Source: Tubulanus polymorphus (lineage: Eukaryota > Nemertea > Palaeonemertea > Tubulaniformes > Tubulanidae). Taken from it: a stretch of 64,000 nt of DNA. Under the pieces are notes generated by a model. The model saw only the letters and a program-made list of their open reading frames with translations, was not told the origin of the DNA and made no database searches. Location of the stretch: positions 62,001-126,000 of the forward strand of contig NC_134025.1 in NCBI RefSeq assembly GCF_964204645.1, read 5' to 3'. A program made the translations under genes and the position numbers. Below, piece after piece: positions 13,301 through 23,215 of this stretch (the first letter of the stretch is position 1; each line of letters opens with the position of its first letter).

Positions 13301-13853
13301 TAAATTTGACATAAATGTTTCAATCTGTAAATAAAACAAACATCGTCTCATTATCAATGACTCCCTCTCGCACCCTCACCCCTTACTCCCCTCGCGCTCC
13401 CCATCACCCCCCCCTCGCACTCCCCATCACCCCTCGCGCTCCCTCCTCACCCCTCACGCTCCCCTCACTCCCCCCTCGAGGTGATACTGACCTCAGATCG
13501 TTTTATCGGTTCTTCATCAAACTGATCCTTCTCTTTTATTGTTATCTCCTCGTCATTTTCCTCCTCAGTTATAACTTTCAAAAACTCAAAATCATCCTGA
13601 AATATTAACAAACAATGACACTGTCAGGGAAGGTACAGACACGGGACGGGTTCAAACCCGGGACCTCCTCCACCAGGCACAGCACCAGTCTCGCTCAGGC
13701 TGCTGCTGCTGCTGGACTCACCTCAGTTCCTCCCAACTCCTTCACATCATCCAAATTAAACTCTACATTTTCTTCGTTCTTTTCCTTCGATAATTTCTTC
13801 TTTTTCGTTTTATTTCCTCGTGGTTTTTCTGATCTTTTCACAACCGACGCCAT
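4356..13853 (-). CDS. CEBPZ: CCAAT/enhancer-binding protein zeta (Noc1-type ribosome biogenesis factor)
   Basis: CBF/Noc1 family HEAT-like protein. The yeast homologue Noc1/Mak21 works in nucleolar 60S pre-ribosome assembly; the vertebrate protein was also described as a transcription factor. Twenty-five exons, from 13722-13853 (start) through 12619-13084, 11932-12120, 9480-9608, 8324-8465, 7778-8003, 7447-7686, 6405-6569 and 5870-6072 to 4356-4558 (stop), join to 1134 codons; human has 1054. Diagnostic stretches: SGDAKWMRTVLTSGTLQDRV, NKLGDPDSKVASKGAYLLEQ, YYAICFLNHLVFDSEDTELA, LSDRYYSALYRKLIDPGLY, HYHPSVALFTQTTLTGNQVQ, DFTLIRFLDRFVYRNPKKK. The C-terminal third is acidic (DDEEEDDDLSDEEAEIE) and ends in a lysine-rich tail, as in the family. 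Exon 4 encodes in-frame repeats NQSGRNLE (x3) and NESNQPNR (x2), absent from the human protein. Exon 15 uses the weak donor GTCGGT. The start shares a 371-bp divergent spacer with phosphorylase. Confidence 0.93.
4595..5400. repeat. 29-bp minisatellite filling last CEBPZ intron
   Basis: About 28 copies of ACGCCACCTAGCCAGATAG followed by TTGGTGCAGC, with GATAGCTGG, TCGGGTAGC and other variants. Variants are clustered: the TTGGT form at the left, the CTGGT form at the right. It occupies nearly the whole intron between the last two exons. Confidence 0.92.
6600..7225. repeat. G-rich minisatellite in a CEBPZ intron
   Basis: Nested repeats of GGGGTGAAGGGGAGGGGTGG, ACACCAGACGAGG and GTGAATGGAGGGGAGGG. 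The plus strand is extremely G-rich with runs of three to five G, so G-quadruplex potential is high on the strand opposite the CEBPZ message. Long apparent ORFs across it are proline/histidine artefacts of the C-rich strand. Confidence 0.9.
9830..11430. repeat. 146-bp telomere-like tandem array in CEBPZ intron
   Basis: About ten or eleven units of 146 bp (GGTATGGTAAATACC at 10125, 10271, 10417 and so on). Each unit holds three CTAACCCTAACCCTAGG blocks, i.e. two CCCTAA telomere repeats each, separated by unique spacers (CATGACATCATAGGCACC, CCAGGTTCTCATAACTGG, CAAGCTGACCAATGACATG). Single-base variants (ACCAGTGAC versus ACCAATGAC; CTGGCAG versus CTGGTAG) recur every third unit, giving a 438-bp higher-order repeat. 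Partial blocks extend to about 11520. The array lies in the large intron between the exons at 11589 and 9737. Confidence 0.92.
12200..12372. repeat. 20-bp minisatellite (CTGTGGAACTGAGTCCTGTA) in CEBPZ intron
   Basis: About eight copies of a 20-bp unit. Nearly the same unit recurs at 9160-9235, 30540-30690 (HLCS intron) and 37220-37400 (SIAE intron). Confidence 0.9.
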
Positions 13854-14224
13854 TTTTATTTACATGTGGGCAATAAAATATAAATTGACTTGAATTGCGA
13901 GGAATAAAGCATTAATTGACTTGGATTTAGAGTGTAATAAAGGTCAGATTCGTCGATACGTATTAGATTTTTTACATTTTTAAATCTATTTGTATCGAAA
14001 TCATTACATTTTTGAATAAATTTTCGCGTCTTTTTATTTATACTTAATTGAGAAATAAAGTAAATTGTATTGAATTGAGGGTACTGGTCATAGTTGATTG
14101 CGCACGCGCAGTGATACTGATAGGCCTAGGTTTGACAAGGTCAGAGCAGAGTCAGAGTCAAACAGAGAGGAGACCCTCGATTCAATCATCCCTCACTCAT
14201 ACAGTCACTCACAGCAGCAGCAGG
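13854..14224. promoter_or_regulatory. Divergent promoter region, CEBPZ / glycogen phosphorylase
   Basis: The two start codons are head to head with 371 bp between them. Both 5' UTRs and any shared promoter must lie here or overlap. There is GCGCACGCGCAGTG (14100-14113), an NRF1-like palindromic core (GCGCANGCGC), which is common in bidirectional housekeeping promoters. No clear TATA box was seen at a sensible distance. Promoter function is inferred from gene layout. Confidence 0.5.
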
Positions 14225-17200
14225 ATGGCAGCTATACCTGAAAGCGACCACGAGAAACGTAAACAAATCAGTGTTCGAGGAATCGCTCAGGTCGAAAATG
14301 TGGGTTCCATTAAAAAAACATTCAATAGACATTTACATTATACCCTTGTGAAGGACAGGAATGTGGCGACCCCTAGGGATTATTTTTTCGCTCTAGCTCA
14401 TACTGTTAGAGATCATCTAGTCGGTAGATGGATCAGGACTCAACAGTATTACTATGAAAAAGATCCAAAGGTAAAACTTCGAAATTCTGTCACTTATTTG
14501 CCGGGCGCCGGGCTGGGGCCCGCGGGTACGTGAATCAGACCCTCTTGACCCCCGGTATACTATATTTGTATTGTAGAGAGTGTATTATCTGTCACTAGAG
14601 TTTTATATGGGACGATCTCTGTGTAACACAATGCTGAATTTAGGAATTCAAAACGCTTGCGATGAAGCCATGTATCAGGTAAATATAACCTTCCCCCCCT
14701 TCACCCCCCACTTACCCCCCTCTTAACTCCCCTTCAATATATGTATAACCTATAAACCTGAAGTACTGAATAAACATTACAGTTGAATGTGTGTCATTTA
14801 TCAGTGATAACACATGACCTCCCCCTCCCCCCTTCAGCTCCCCACTTTAAACCCCCCCTCTCTATATATATTTGTAGCTTGGTTTAGATATTGAAGAGTT
14901 GCAGGAGATTGAAGAAGATGCTGGATTAGGTAACGGTGGATTAGGAAGATTAGCCGCTTGTTTCCTAGATTCAATGGCTACTCTAGGATTAGCTGCCTAC
15001 GGTTACGGTTTGAGGTACGATTACGGTATCTTTACCCAGAGAATTAATCATGATGGATGGCAGGTAAATATCTACAGTGGCTCCCCCTATATTCTCCCGC
15101 CCGCGTGGACCGCCCTGTCTGATGTGTTTATTTCATGTGTAGGTCGAGGAACCCGATGATTGGTTAAGATTTGGAAATCCATGGGAGAAAGCTCGCCCTG
15201 AATATACTTTACCTGTGAATTTCTATGGAAACGTTGAACACAGCGCGGCAGGTGCTAAATGGGTTAACACACAGGTATATAGTATTCACTATAATCAGGA
15301 TTCATAACACTGTTAGTCCTGTTCCTTATTTTAGTTGTTGTTATTATATTACAGGTAGTTATGGCGTTACCGTTTGATAATCCTGTTCCTGGTTTCGGTA
15401 ATAACACATGTAACACTATGAGACTGTGGTCGGCTAAAGCTACTGATAGTTTCAATCTGAAATTCTGTAAGTATCTCTCCCCCCTCTACTCCCCTCTCCT
15501 CCTCCCCTCCCCTCCTCCCCTCCTCCCCAGCTATAAAAACTCACTAGAATAAATGGTGTTTATATTGTAGTTAACAGTGGTGAATACATTCAAGCAGTTT
15601 GTGACAGAAATGTCGCAGAAAATATCTCAAGGGTTCTCTATCCAAATGACAATGTGAGTTAAATTTGAAAGTTTAGTTTGCTGTGAGTTAATTTAGTCAA
15701 ATTTGCGATAAGTTATTTTCGCTGCCAGTTAAATTCACTGTCAGTTAAATTCGCTATGAGTTAAATTTGCTGTCAGTTTATTTCACTGCAAGTTTATTTC
15801 GCTGTCAGTTTATTTTGCTGTTAGTTAATTTCGCTGCAAGTTTATTTTGCTGTCAGTTTATTTTGCTGTCAGTTTATTTTGCTGTCAGTTTATTTTCGCT
15901 GTCAATTAATTTTGATGTCAGTTAAATTTGCTGTCAATTAAATTCGCAGTCAGTTAATTTTAATATAAGTTAATTTCGCTGTCAGTTAATTTTTGCTGTC
16001 AGTTAAATTCGCTATAAGTTAATTTCACTATTGGTTTGTTTCGCTGTCAATTAATTTCAATGTCAGTTTATTTCGCTGTCAGTTTATTTTCGCTGTCAGT
16101 TAATTTCGCTGTCAGTTAATTTCGCTGTCAATTAAATTCGCTGTCAATTAATTTTGATGTCAGTTAAATTTGCTGTCAATTAAATTCGCAAACAGTTAAT
16201 TTCGATGTAAGTTAATTTTGCTGTCAGTTAAATTCGCTATAAGTTAATTTCACTGTCAGTTTGTTTCGCTGTCAATTAATTTCAATGTCAGTTTATTTCG
16301 CTGTCATTTAAATTAGCTGTAAGTTAGTATTACTGTAATTAAATTGTATTGTTGCATTGATTTTAGATATTTGAAGGTAAAGAATTAAGATTGAAGCAGG
16401 AATATTTCCTCGTTGCTGCCACACTTCAGGACGTCATCAGAAGATTTAAATCAGCTAAATTTGGAGATCGTAATCCAGTTCGCACTTCATTTGATACTTT
16501 CCATGAGAAAGTTGCCATACAGTTAAACGATACACATCCATCATTGGCTATACCTGAATTAATGAGGATACTGATTGATATCGAAGGTTTATCCTGGGAT
16601 CAGGTAACGTTATTTCCTCAGTTTATAGCATGGTTTCAATAGTATTTATTATTATATATGAGTTTATTTATAGGCTTGGAGCGTCACTAATAAAACCTGC
16701 GCGTACACTAATCATACAGTTTTACCTGAAGCGTTAGAAAGATGGCCAGTGAGAATGTTAGAGTATATTCTACCGAGACATTTAGAAATCATGTACGAGA
16801 TCAACGCGCAGTGGTTAAAGGTTTGTATTCTACCTACTGGCGACACCTGGTGGAGTAGTACTACATCTCGCTGTGTAGCTACTAGCGACACCTGGTGGAG
16901 TAGTACTACATCTCCCTGTGTAGCTACTAGTGACACCTGGTGGAGTAGTACTACATCTCGCTGCGTAGCTACTAGTGACACCTGGTGGAGTAGTACTACA
17001 TCTCGCTGCGTAGCTACTAGTGACACCTGGTGGAGTAGTACTACATCTCGCTGCGTAGCTACTAGTGACACCTGGTGGAGTAGTACTACATCTCGCTGTG
17101 TAGCTACTAGTGACACCTGGTGGAGTAGTACTACATCTCGCTGTGTAGCTACTAGTGACACCTGGTGGAGAAGTACTACGTCTCGCTGTGTAGCTACTAG

Positions 17201-20200
17201 TGACACCTGGTGGAGTAGTAATACATCTCGCTGTGTAGCTACTAGTGACACCTGGTGGAGTAGTACTACATCTCGCTGTGTAGCTACTAGTGACACCTGG
17301 TGGAGTAGTACTACATCTCGCTGTGTAGCTACTAGTGACACCTGGTGGAGTAGTACTACATCTCGCTGTGTAGCTACTAGTGACACCTGGTGGAGTAGTA
17401 CTACATCTCGCTGTGTAGCTACTAGTGACACCTGGTGGAGTAGTACTACATCTCGCTGTGTAGCTACTAGTGACACCTGGTGGAGTAGTACAACATCTCG
17501 CTGTGTAGCTACTAGTGACACCTGGTGGATTGTAGCAATAATGAATGTAATTAATGTTATAGAGAATAGAGAAGTTGTATCCAGGAGACGGAGGTCGAAT
17601 GAGACGTCTGTCTATTGTTGAAGAGGAAGGAGATAAGAGGATTAATATGGCGTATTTATGTCTGGTCGGTTGTCATACTGTGAATGGTGTAGCGGCTATA
17701 CATTCATCTATTATACGTAAAGAGACGTGAGTTACTCCCCCCTCCCCCCACTCACCCCCCTCACTCCCTGTTTCTGTTTAACGTATTCATCATTTTCATT
17801 TAGGTTCCGAGAATTTGCTGAAATTTTCCCGGAGAAATTCCAGAATAAAACGAATGGAATAACACCTCGACGCTGGCTGTGTTTGTGTAACCCGAACTTA
17901 TCGGATATCATTTCTGATGTAAGTACCCCCTCCTCCCCCTAGAACACCCCCTCCCCCTAGAACACCCCCTCCTCCCCTCCCCCTAGAACACCCCCTCCCC
18001 TCCCCTAGAACACCCCTCCTCTCCTCCCCCTAGAACACCCCATCCTCCCCTCCCCCTAGAGCACCCCCTCCTCCCCTCCCCCTAGAACACCCCTCCCATC
18101 CCCCTAGAACACCCCTTCCTCCCCTCCCCCTAGAACACCCCCTCCTCCCCTCCCCCTAGAACACCCCCTCCTGGGGTAACTATCCTCTCAGACATGTTTG
18201 TTGATGTTTTCAGAAAATTGGAGATGGTTACGTTACGAATCTGAGTGAATTGAGAAAACTGACAGAATTCGCTAAGAATAAAACATTTCTACGAGATTTG
18301 ATGAAAGTCAAAACAGAAAATAAAATGAAATTTGCCGAATATATTCAGAAAGAATTCAATATTTCTGTGGATCCAACTTCAATGTTTGATGTTCAAGTAA
18401 AACGTATTCACGAGTATAAGAGACAGTTATTGAATGCATTACACATGATTGTTTTATACAACAGATTGAAATCAAATCCAAACATGCAATTTGTATCTCG
18501 TACAATCATGGTCGGTGGTAAGGTACGTATTATTATCACTAGGGGGCACCACTCGTTCGATAACCCCCCCCCCGTATATTCAGTTCTATATGTTGACTAG
18601 TGTTTATTTTGTCCTATAGGCGGCGCCGGGATATCACATGGCTAAATTAATCATTAAATTGATTTGTTCGATCGGCCGCGTAGTCAATAACGACCCAATA
18701 ATCGGTAAACGATTAAAGATCGTTTATCTGGAGAATTACAGAGTTTCATTGGCTGAAAAAGTGATTCCTGCCTCTGATCTCAGCGAACAGATTTCAACGG
18801 CCGGAACTGAGGCTTCCGGAACTGGAAACATGAAATTCCAGGTATATTATTCCCACCACTAGATGGCGTGACTAATGGTAGGATTTTGCGGTATTTATTG
18901 TTTACGTTAATTATTGATTACAGTTGAACGGAGCTCTTACAATCGGTACACTAGATGGCGCTAATGTAGAGATGCGTGAAGAGATGGGAGATGAGAATAT
19001 ATTCATATTTGGTATGACAGTGGATGAAGTGGATGCCTTGAAGAAAAGAGGGTAAAACATGATATATCACTACATCCACTTCCACAGTTCATTATCCACT
19101 TCCACAGTTCATTATCCACTTCCACAGTTCATTATCCACTTCCACAGTTCATTATCCACTTCCACAGTTCATTATCCACTTCCACAGTTCATTATCCACT
19201 TCCACAGTTCATTATCCACTTCCACAGTTCATTATCCACTTCCACAGTTCATTATCCACTTACACAGTTCATTATCCACTTCCACAGTTCATTATCCACT
19301 TCCACAGTTCATTATCCACTTCCACAGTTCATTATCCACTTCCACAGTTCATTATCCACTTCCACAGTTCATTATCCACTTCCACAGTTCATTATCCACT
19401 TCCACAGTTCATTATCCACTTCCACAGTTCATTATCCACTTCCACAGTTCATTATCCACTTCCACAGTTCATTATCCACTTCCACAGTTCATTATCCACT
19501 TCCACAGTTCATTATCCACTTCCACAGTTCATTATCCACTTCCACAGTTCATTATCCACTTCCACAGTTCATTATCCACTTCCACAGTTCATTATCCACT
19601 TCCACAGTTCATTATCCACTTCCACAGTTCATTATCCACTTCCACAGTTCATTATCCACTTCCACAGTTCAGTTAAGTTCTGGAGGAATTAGAATTAGTT
19701 CATACTCTAGTCATATTTTTACTGTGGATGCAGAATTGTGGAACTGAATATATATATTTGTGGAACATGTGGAATATGTATTAATTGTGATTGTATTTGT
19801 AGTTATAACGCACATGAATATTATGAGAAACTGCCAGAATTACGACAAGCAATTGATCAGATAAATGGAGGATTCTTCTCTCCGGACAACCCGAGTCAGT
19901 TTAACCAAATCACTGATATGTTGTTTAATCATGATAGGTATGTACCTCTTACTTACCTCTCTCTTATCTCTCTCTTACCCCTCTATCTCTCTTACCTCTC
20001 TCTCTTATCGCTCTTACTTACCTCTCTCTCTTACCTCTCTCTCTTATTGCTCTTACTTACCTCTCTCTCTTACCTCTCTCTCTTATTGCTCTTACTTACC
20101 TCTCTCTCTTACCTCTCTCTCTTATCGCTCTTACCTCTCTCTCTTACCTCTCTCTTACCTCTCTATCTTACCTCTCTCTCTCTTACCTCTCTCTCTTATC

Positions 20201-20989
20201 GCTCTTACTTACCTCTCTCTCTTACCTCTCTCTCTTATCGCTCTTACTTACCTCTCTCTCTTACCTCTCTCTCTTATCGCTCTTACTTACCTCTCTCTCT
20301 TACCTCTCTCTCTTATTGCTCTTACTTACCTCTCTCTCTTACCTCTCTCTCTTATCGCTCTTACCTCTCTCTCTTACCTCTCTCTTACCTCTCTATCTTA
20401 CCTCTCTCTCTCTTACCTCTCTCTCTTATCGCTCTTACTTACCTCTCTCTCTTACCTCTCTCTCTTATCGCTCTTACTTACCTCTCTCTCTTACCTCTCT
20501 CTCTTATCGCTCTTACTTACCTCTCTCTCTTACCTCTCTCTCTTATCGCTCTTACCTCTCCCTTACCTCTCTCTTACCTCTCTCTTACCTCTTTCTTACT
20601 TACCTCTCTGTCTCCCTCTCTTAACCTCATGTTGTTAATTTCTCTTTAATTGTAGATTTTTCTTGTTCGCTGATTTCGAGGACTACATTAAAACACAGGA
20701 CCGAGTCAGTGAGGTGTTCGCTGTAAGTACACTAATCCCACGATTAAACTATAATCCCGAGATTACACTAATCCTGAGAGTAGTTAATATCGAGGAGTAT
20801 TGTATTTTATAGAAACCCGACAAGTGGTACGAGATGGCTACTATGAATATCGCCGCGTCTGGTAAATTCTCAAGCGACCGCACAATTTCAGAATACGCTA
20901 AGGACATCTGGGGAGTGAAGCCGACACTAGATAAACTAGCGGCTCCTCACGAGGTTCCTATCTGGGATAACAATGAGAAAGTTGAGTAA
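14225..20989 (+). CDS. PYG: Glycogen phosphorylase
   Basis: Releases glucose-1-phosphate from glycogen in the cytosol using pyridoxal phosphate. Sixteen exons: 14225-14470, 14577-14678, 14878-15063, 15143-15274, 15355-15466, 15571-15653, 16367-16603, 16674-16820, 17563-17726, 17804-17918, 18214-18522, 18620-18841, 18924-19051, 19803-19937, 20656-20722, 20813-20989, joining to 853 codons (human PYGL 847). The start gives the family N-terminus [19 protein letters not shown], with the serine that phosphorylase kinase modifies (Ser14 in muscle enzyme). [12 protein letters not shown] and [11 protein letters not shown] keep AMP-site residues. [41 protein letters not shown] and [10 protein letters not shown] (PLP lysine) are intact. 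Phosphorylation and AMP control therefore look retained. Introns hold five separate minisatellites. A CACTAGATGGCG motif sits inside exon 13. Confidence 0.96.
15665..16330. repeat. ~17-bp minisatellite in phosphorylase intron 6
   Basis: About 38 degenerate copies of TTCGCTGTCAGTTAATT, with TTTGCTGTCAGTTTATT and similar variants. More diverged than the other arrays, so probably older. Confidence 0.85.
16840..17530. repeat. 45-bp minisatellite in phosphorylase intron 8
   Basis: About 15 nearly identical copies of a 45-bp unit (GACACCTGGTGGAGTAGTAC then TACATCTCGCTGTGTAGCTACTAGT split across the unit). The period is a multiple of three and no stop occurs in the exon 8 frame, so a retained intron would read through the whole array. 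It leaves the array in the wrong frame for exon 9, which starts at 17563. Confidence 0.93.
17925..18175. repeat. C-rich minisatellite in phosphorylase intron 10
   Basis: About ten copies of an ACACCCCCTCCTCCCCTCCC unit followed by CCTAGA, with length variation. Each copy contains CCCCCTAG, which resembles a pyrimidine-rich 3' splice site. The real acceptor (TGTTTTCAG, exon starting 18214) lies beyond the array. Confidence 0.85.
19066..19672. repeat. 20-bp minisatellite in phosphorylase intron 13
   Basis: About 30 almost perfect copies of TTCATTATCCACTTCCACAG. Only one copy differs clearly (TTACACAG near 19260). Extreme homogeneity suggests recent expansion. Each unit ends in a pyrimidine-flanked CAG that could imitate a 3' splice site. 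Confidence 0.95.
19945..20620. repeat. CTCTCTTAC-based compound repeat in phosphorylase intron 14
   Basis: Pyrimidine-rich array of CTTACCTCTCTCT and CTTATCGCTCTTACTTAC units arranged in larger blocks of about 47 bp. The segment near 20080-20280 is largely repeated near 20310-20510, so it has a higher-order period of about 250 bp. Confidence 0.88.
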
Positions 20990-22640
20990 ACCGAGTAACT
21001 ATAGTTACAAGAGCGATATAGTTAAGCTGTAAGCTACCGTTATTTACTTAATAATAAATATATATTGAATCTTAACGTCACAAGAGATTCGCAAACAATC
21101 TAAAACTGTTTGAAACAAGGTGCATTAAACACCGGGGTTAAGTAAGACCAGGGTTTAATAAAACCAGGGTTTGTAACATCGAGGTTTAGTAACAATTGTT
21201 ATCTGAAAATATAAGGAATCTATTGTATAAAGTATATTGTTGTATATATAAAAACAACTGTCTCATTATAACCTACTAACAATACAATACAATACGATAT
21301 AATACTAGAAAGAGTGATTTATTATTAACTGAATTGTTGTAAAATTTAAACCCATATCAATATCTATTGTTGTTGTTGTTATCGAAACTAAAAATGAAAA
21401 CTCAGCTTTAAATCAACTGTTGATATCACCACTAATTAATCAAACAGGAGTTATGTTATACTAAGAGTAAATAATAGTGTTGTTTATTTTCAATCTCACT
21501 ATGTGCTGTACGACTGCGCGCGGTGCTATCTTCGTATTAATCCAGAAACTACAATAATCTGAGACTAGAAGATGAATTATAATCTCATAGGTGTCAGTTA
21601 GTCTAGTGATATAATAGTTTGGTTTTACACACATTCTATTGATTATTAGTTACTCCTGGGTTTATTTCCATTATTGTTATATTCAAGTGGTGACTGTAAA
21701 AGATTTACTCGTTTAAACATCTCAGGGAGAGGAGAACATTAAAAAACTAGCAAAATCAGATGGCTTGAAATACCTAACAAGCCAATCAGATGCTGGCTTA
21801 AAACAACTAGCCGATCAGGTGGCTTAAACACCTAGCCAATCAGATGCTTATAACGACTAGCCAATCAGGTGTCCTTAATTCAATCAGTTATTCTTATCAG
21901 GGAAAATTAGTCCTGCAAAAAGATTTATCAAAAAGTTCGTGTCACCAATTGGGATTATATATTATATATGTATTTATGTTAGAATGATTCTGTGAATGAA
22001 ATATAGCATGGTTAGATACTCTTCTGCCCCCTGGTGGCAGAACTTTGCAAACCGGATGAACGCCCCCTGGTGAAGGAACACTAAACCGGATGAATGCCCC
22101 CTGGTGACAATTTGTGCCATAAATCAGTGAAACATGCTTGTTCTTACATTGTAGCCTTTGTGTATAACCTTTCTGTGTGTAAAACCAAATCATTTCATTT
22201 CTAATTTTCAAACTTCAGATATTAGGAATTAGTGAGGCTTAAATATAGAAATAATTTGATTGAATATTGTAAAATCCTTGAGTCTATAAATGCAGTTGTT
22301 AGGACTTAGACTTAGAGTCTCGTATATCCTCTATTTAATAGGGCTGTTCATATTGAGTTATAGTGTTAAAGCTTTGAAATAAAACATTTCAATATATACT
22401 ACATCATTTCTGTTCATTCGAAATTGATGGTTTTAAATCCTGACAGTGACAGAAAATATGGGAAAATCGTTAGGAAGGATTCACTAGTATCCAGAGGGGT
22501 TGGTTTAATATACTCATAGTATTGTCCTCAATCCACAGGGGTTAACTCAATTGAAGATGAATTGAGTTAGCCCCCGGGCTTAAGTTAAAACCAGTCTATA
22601 AAATCGGGCCCTAGTTAATTAGAATTAGGCGCCACAGTAT
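20990..22640. other. 3' UTR and spacer downstream of phosphorylase
   Basis: AT-rich, without a convincing coding exon on either strand. AATAAATATATATTG near 21052 could carry the polyadenylation signal. At about 21750-21880 four degenerate copies of a segment like AATCAGATGGCTTAAAAC / TAGCCAATCAG occur. The CTCF-like motif cluster (22025-22108) lies here. Confidence 0.6.
22025..22108 (-). promoter_or_regulatory. Cluster of three CTCF-core-like motifs
   Basis: Three plus-strand TGCCCCCTGGTGGCAG-like sites start at 22025, 22061 and 22095. Read on the minus strand they are CTGCCACCAGGGGGCA, TTCACCAGGGGGCG and GTCACCAGGGGGCA. These match the core CCASYAGRKGGCRS known for CTCF in vertebrates and flies. 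Spacing is 34-36 bp, all in one orientation, each next to AAACCGGATGAA. Binding is inference only. Confidence 0.45.
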
Positions 22641-22649
22641 TCTGAGGGA

Positions 22650-22975
22650 AATAGATAATCCGACATATGCTGCCCGACTATTTTAGTTCACAGAAATCCC
22701 GCTATCGTCATTCATAGGGGCAGCACTGAACGGTTGAGATCTAATACAGCCTTTCAATTCTACTGTGGCATGTGAGGAATACAGATATTTTTTTAGTCGA
22801 AATCCATACATAATTCGAAAGTTGTGTGTGGAAAATGAGTTATTGTATCAACGCAAAGCTTTATCTTAGGTGAATCTTCTTATGAAATTGATTTTGAAGC
22901 CACTTTAAGTAGAACTATTTGCTCAGCGAATGCATTAGCATCCGGTAAAGCGACAGATTCACATGCCACAGAAGG
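22650..22975. mobile_element. Dispersed repeat family A, copy 2
   Basis: Carries GGGGCAGCACTGAACGGT and TCTACTGTGGCATGTGAGG at about 22707-22780, shared with the copies near 3.9 and 51.4-52.1 kb. The end CACATGCCACAG (about 22962) is the inverted complement of the CTGTGGCATGTG block, which hints at terminal inverted repeats about 200 bp apart. No ORF. Confidence 0.55.
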
Positions 22976-23215
22976 AATTCAAAACTAATTAAACTTTATT
23001 CCCAAGGAATTAATATTTTACAAACTCATTAGTTTGCAATCTGCTCGGAGCTCGATGGACCGCTAATGACGTCATACAGTGTACCGAGGTTCCTGGGGTC
23101 TCAACCCAAAATCTTACAAAAATACAAATAAATAATTTCAACACAAACGAACGCAAATATTATTTAAGAAGATTTAATTTTATTGTTTGTACACATTTTA
23201 AGAGAGAGATGATAA

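Noticed and set aside
19059..20649. Ser/Leu/His-rich ORFs of 200-300 residues
   Set aside because: Simple repeats in phosphorylase introns 13 and 14; only short stretches coincide with exon 14.
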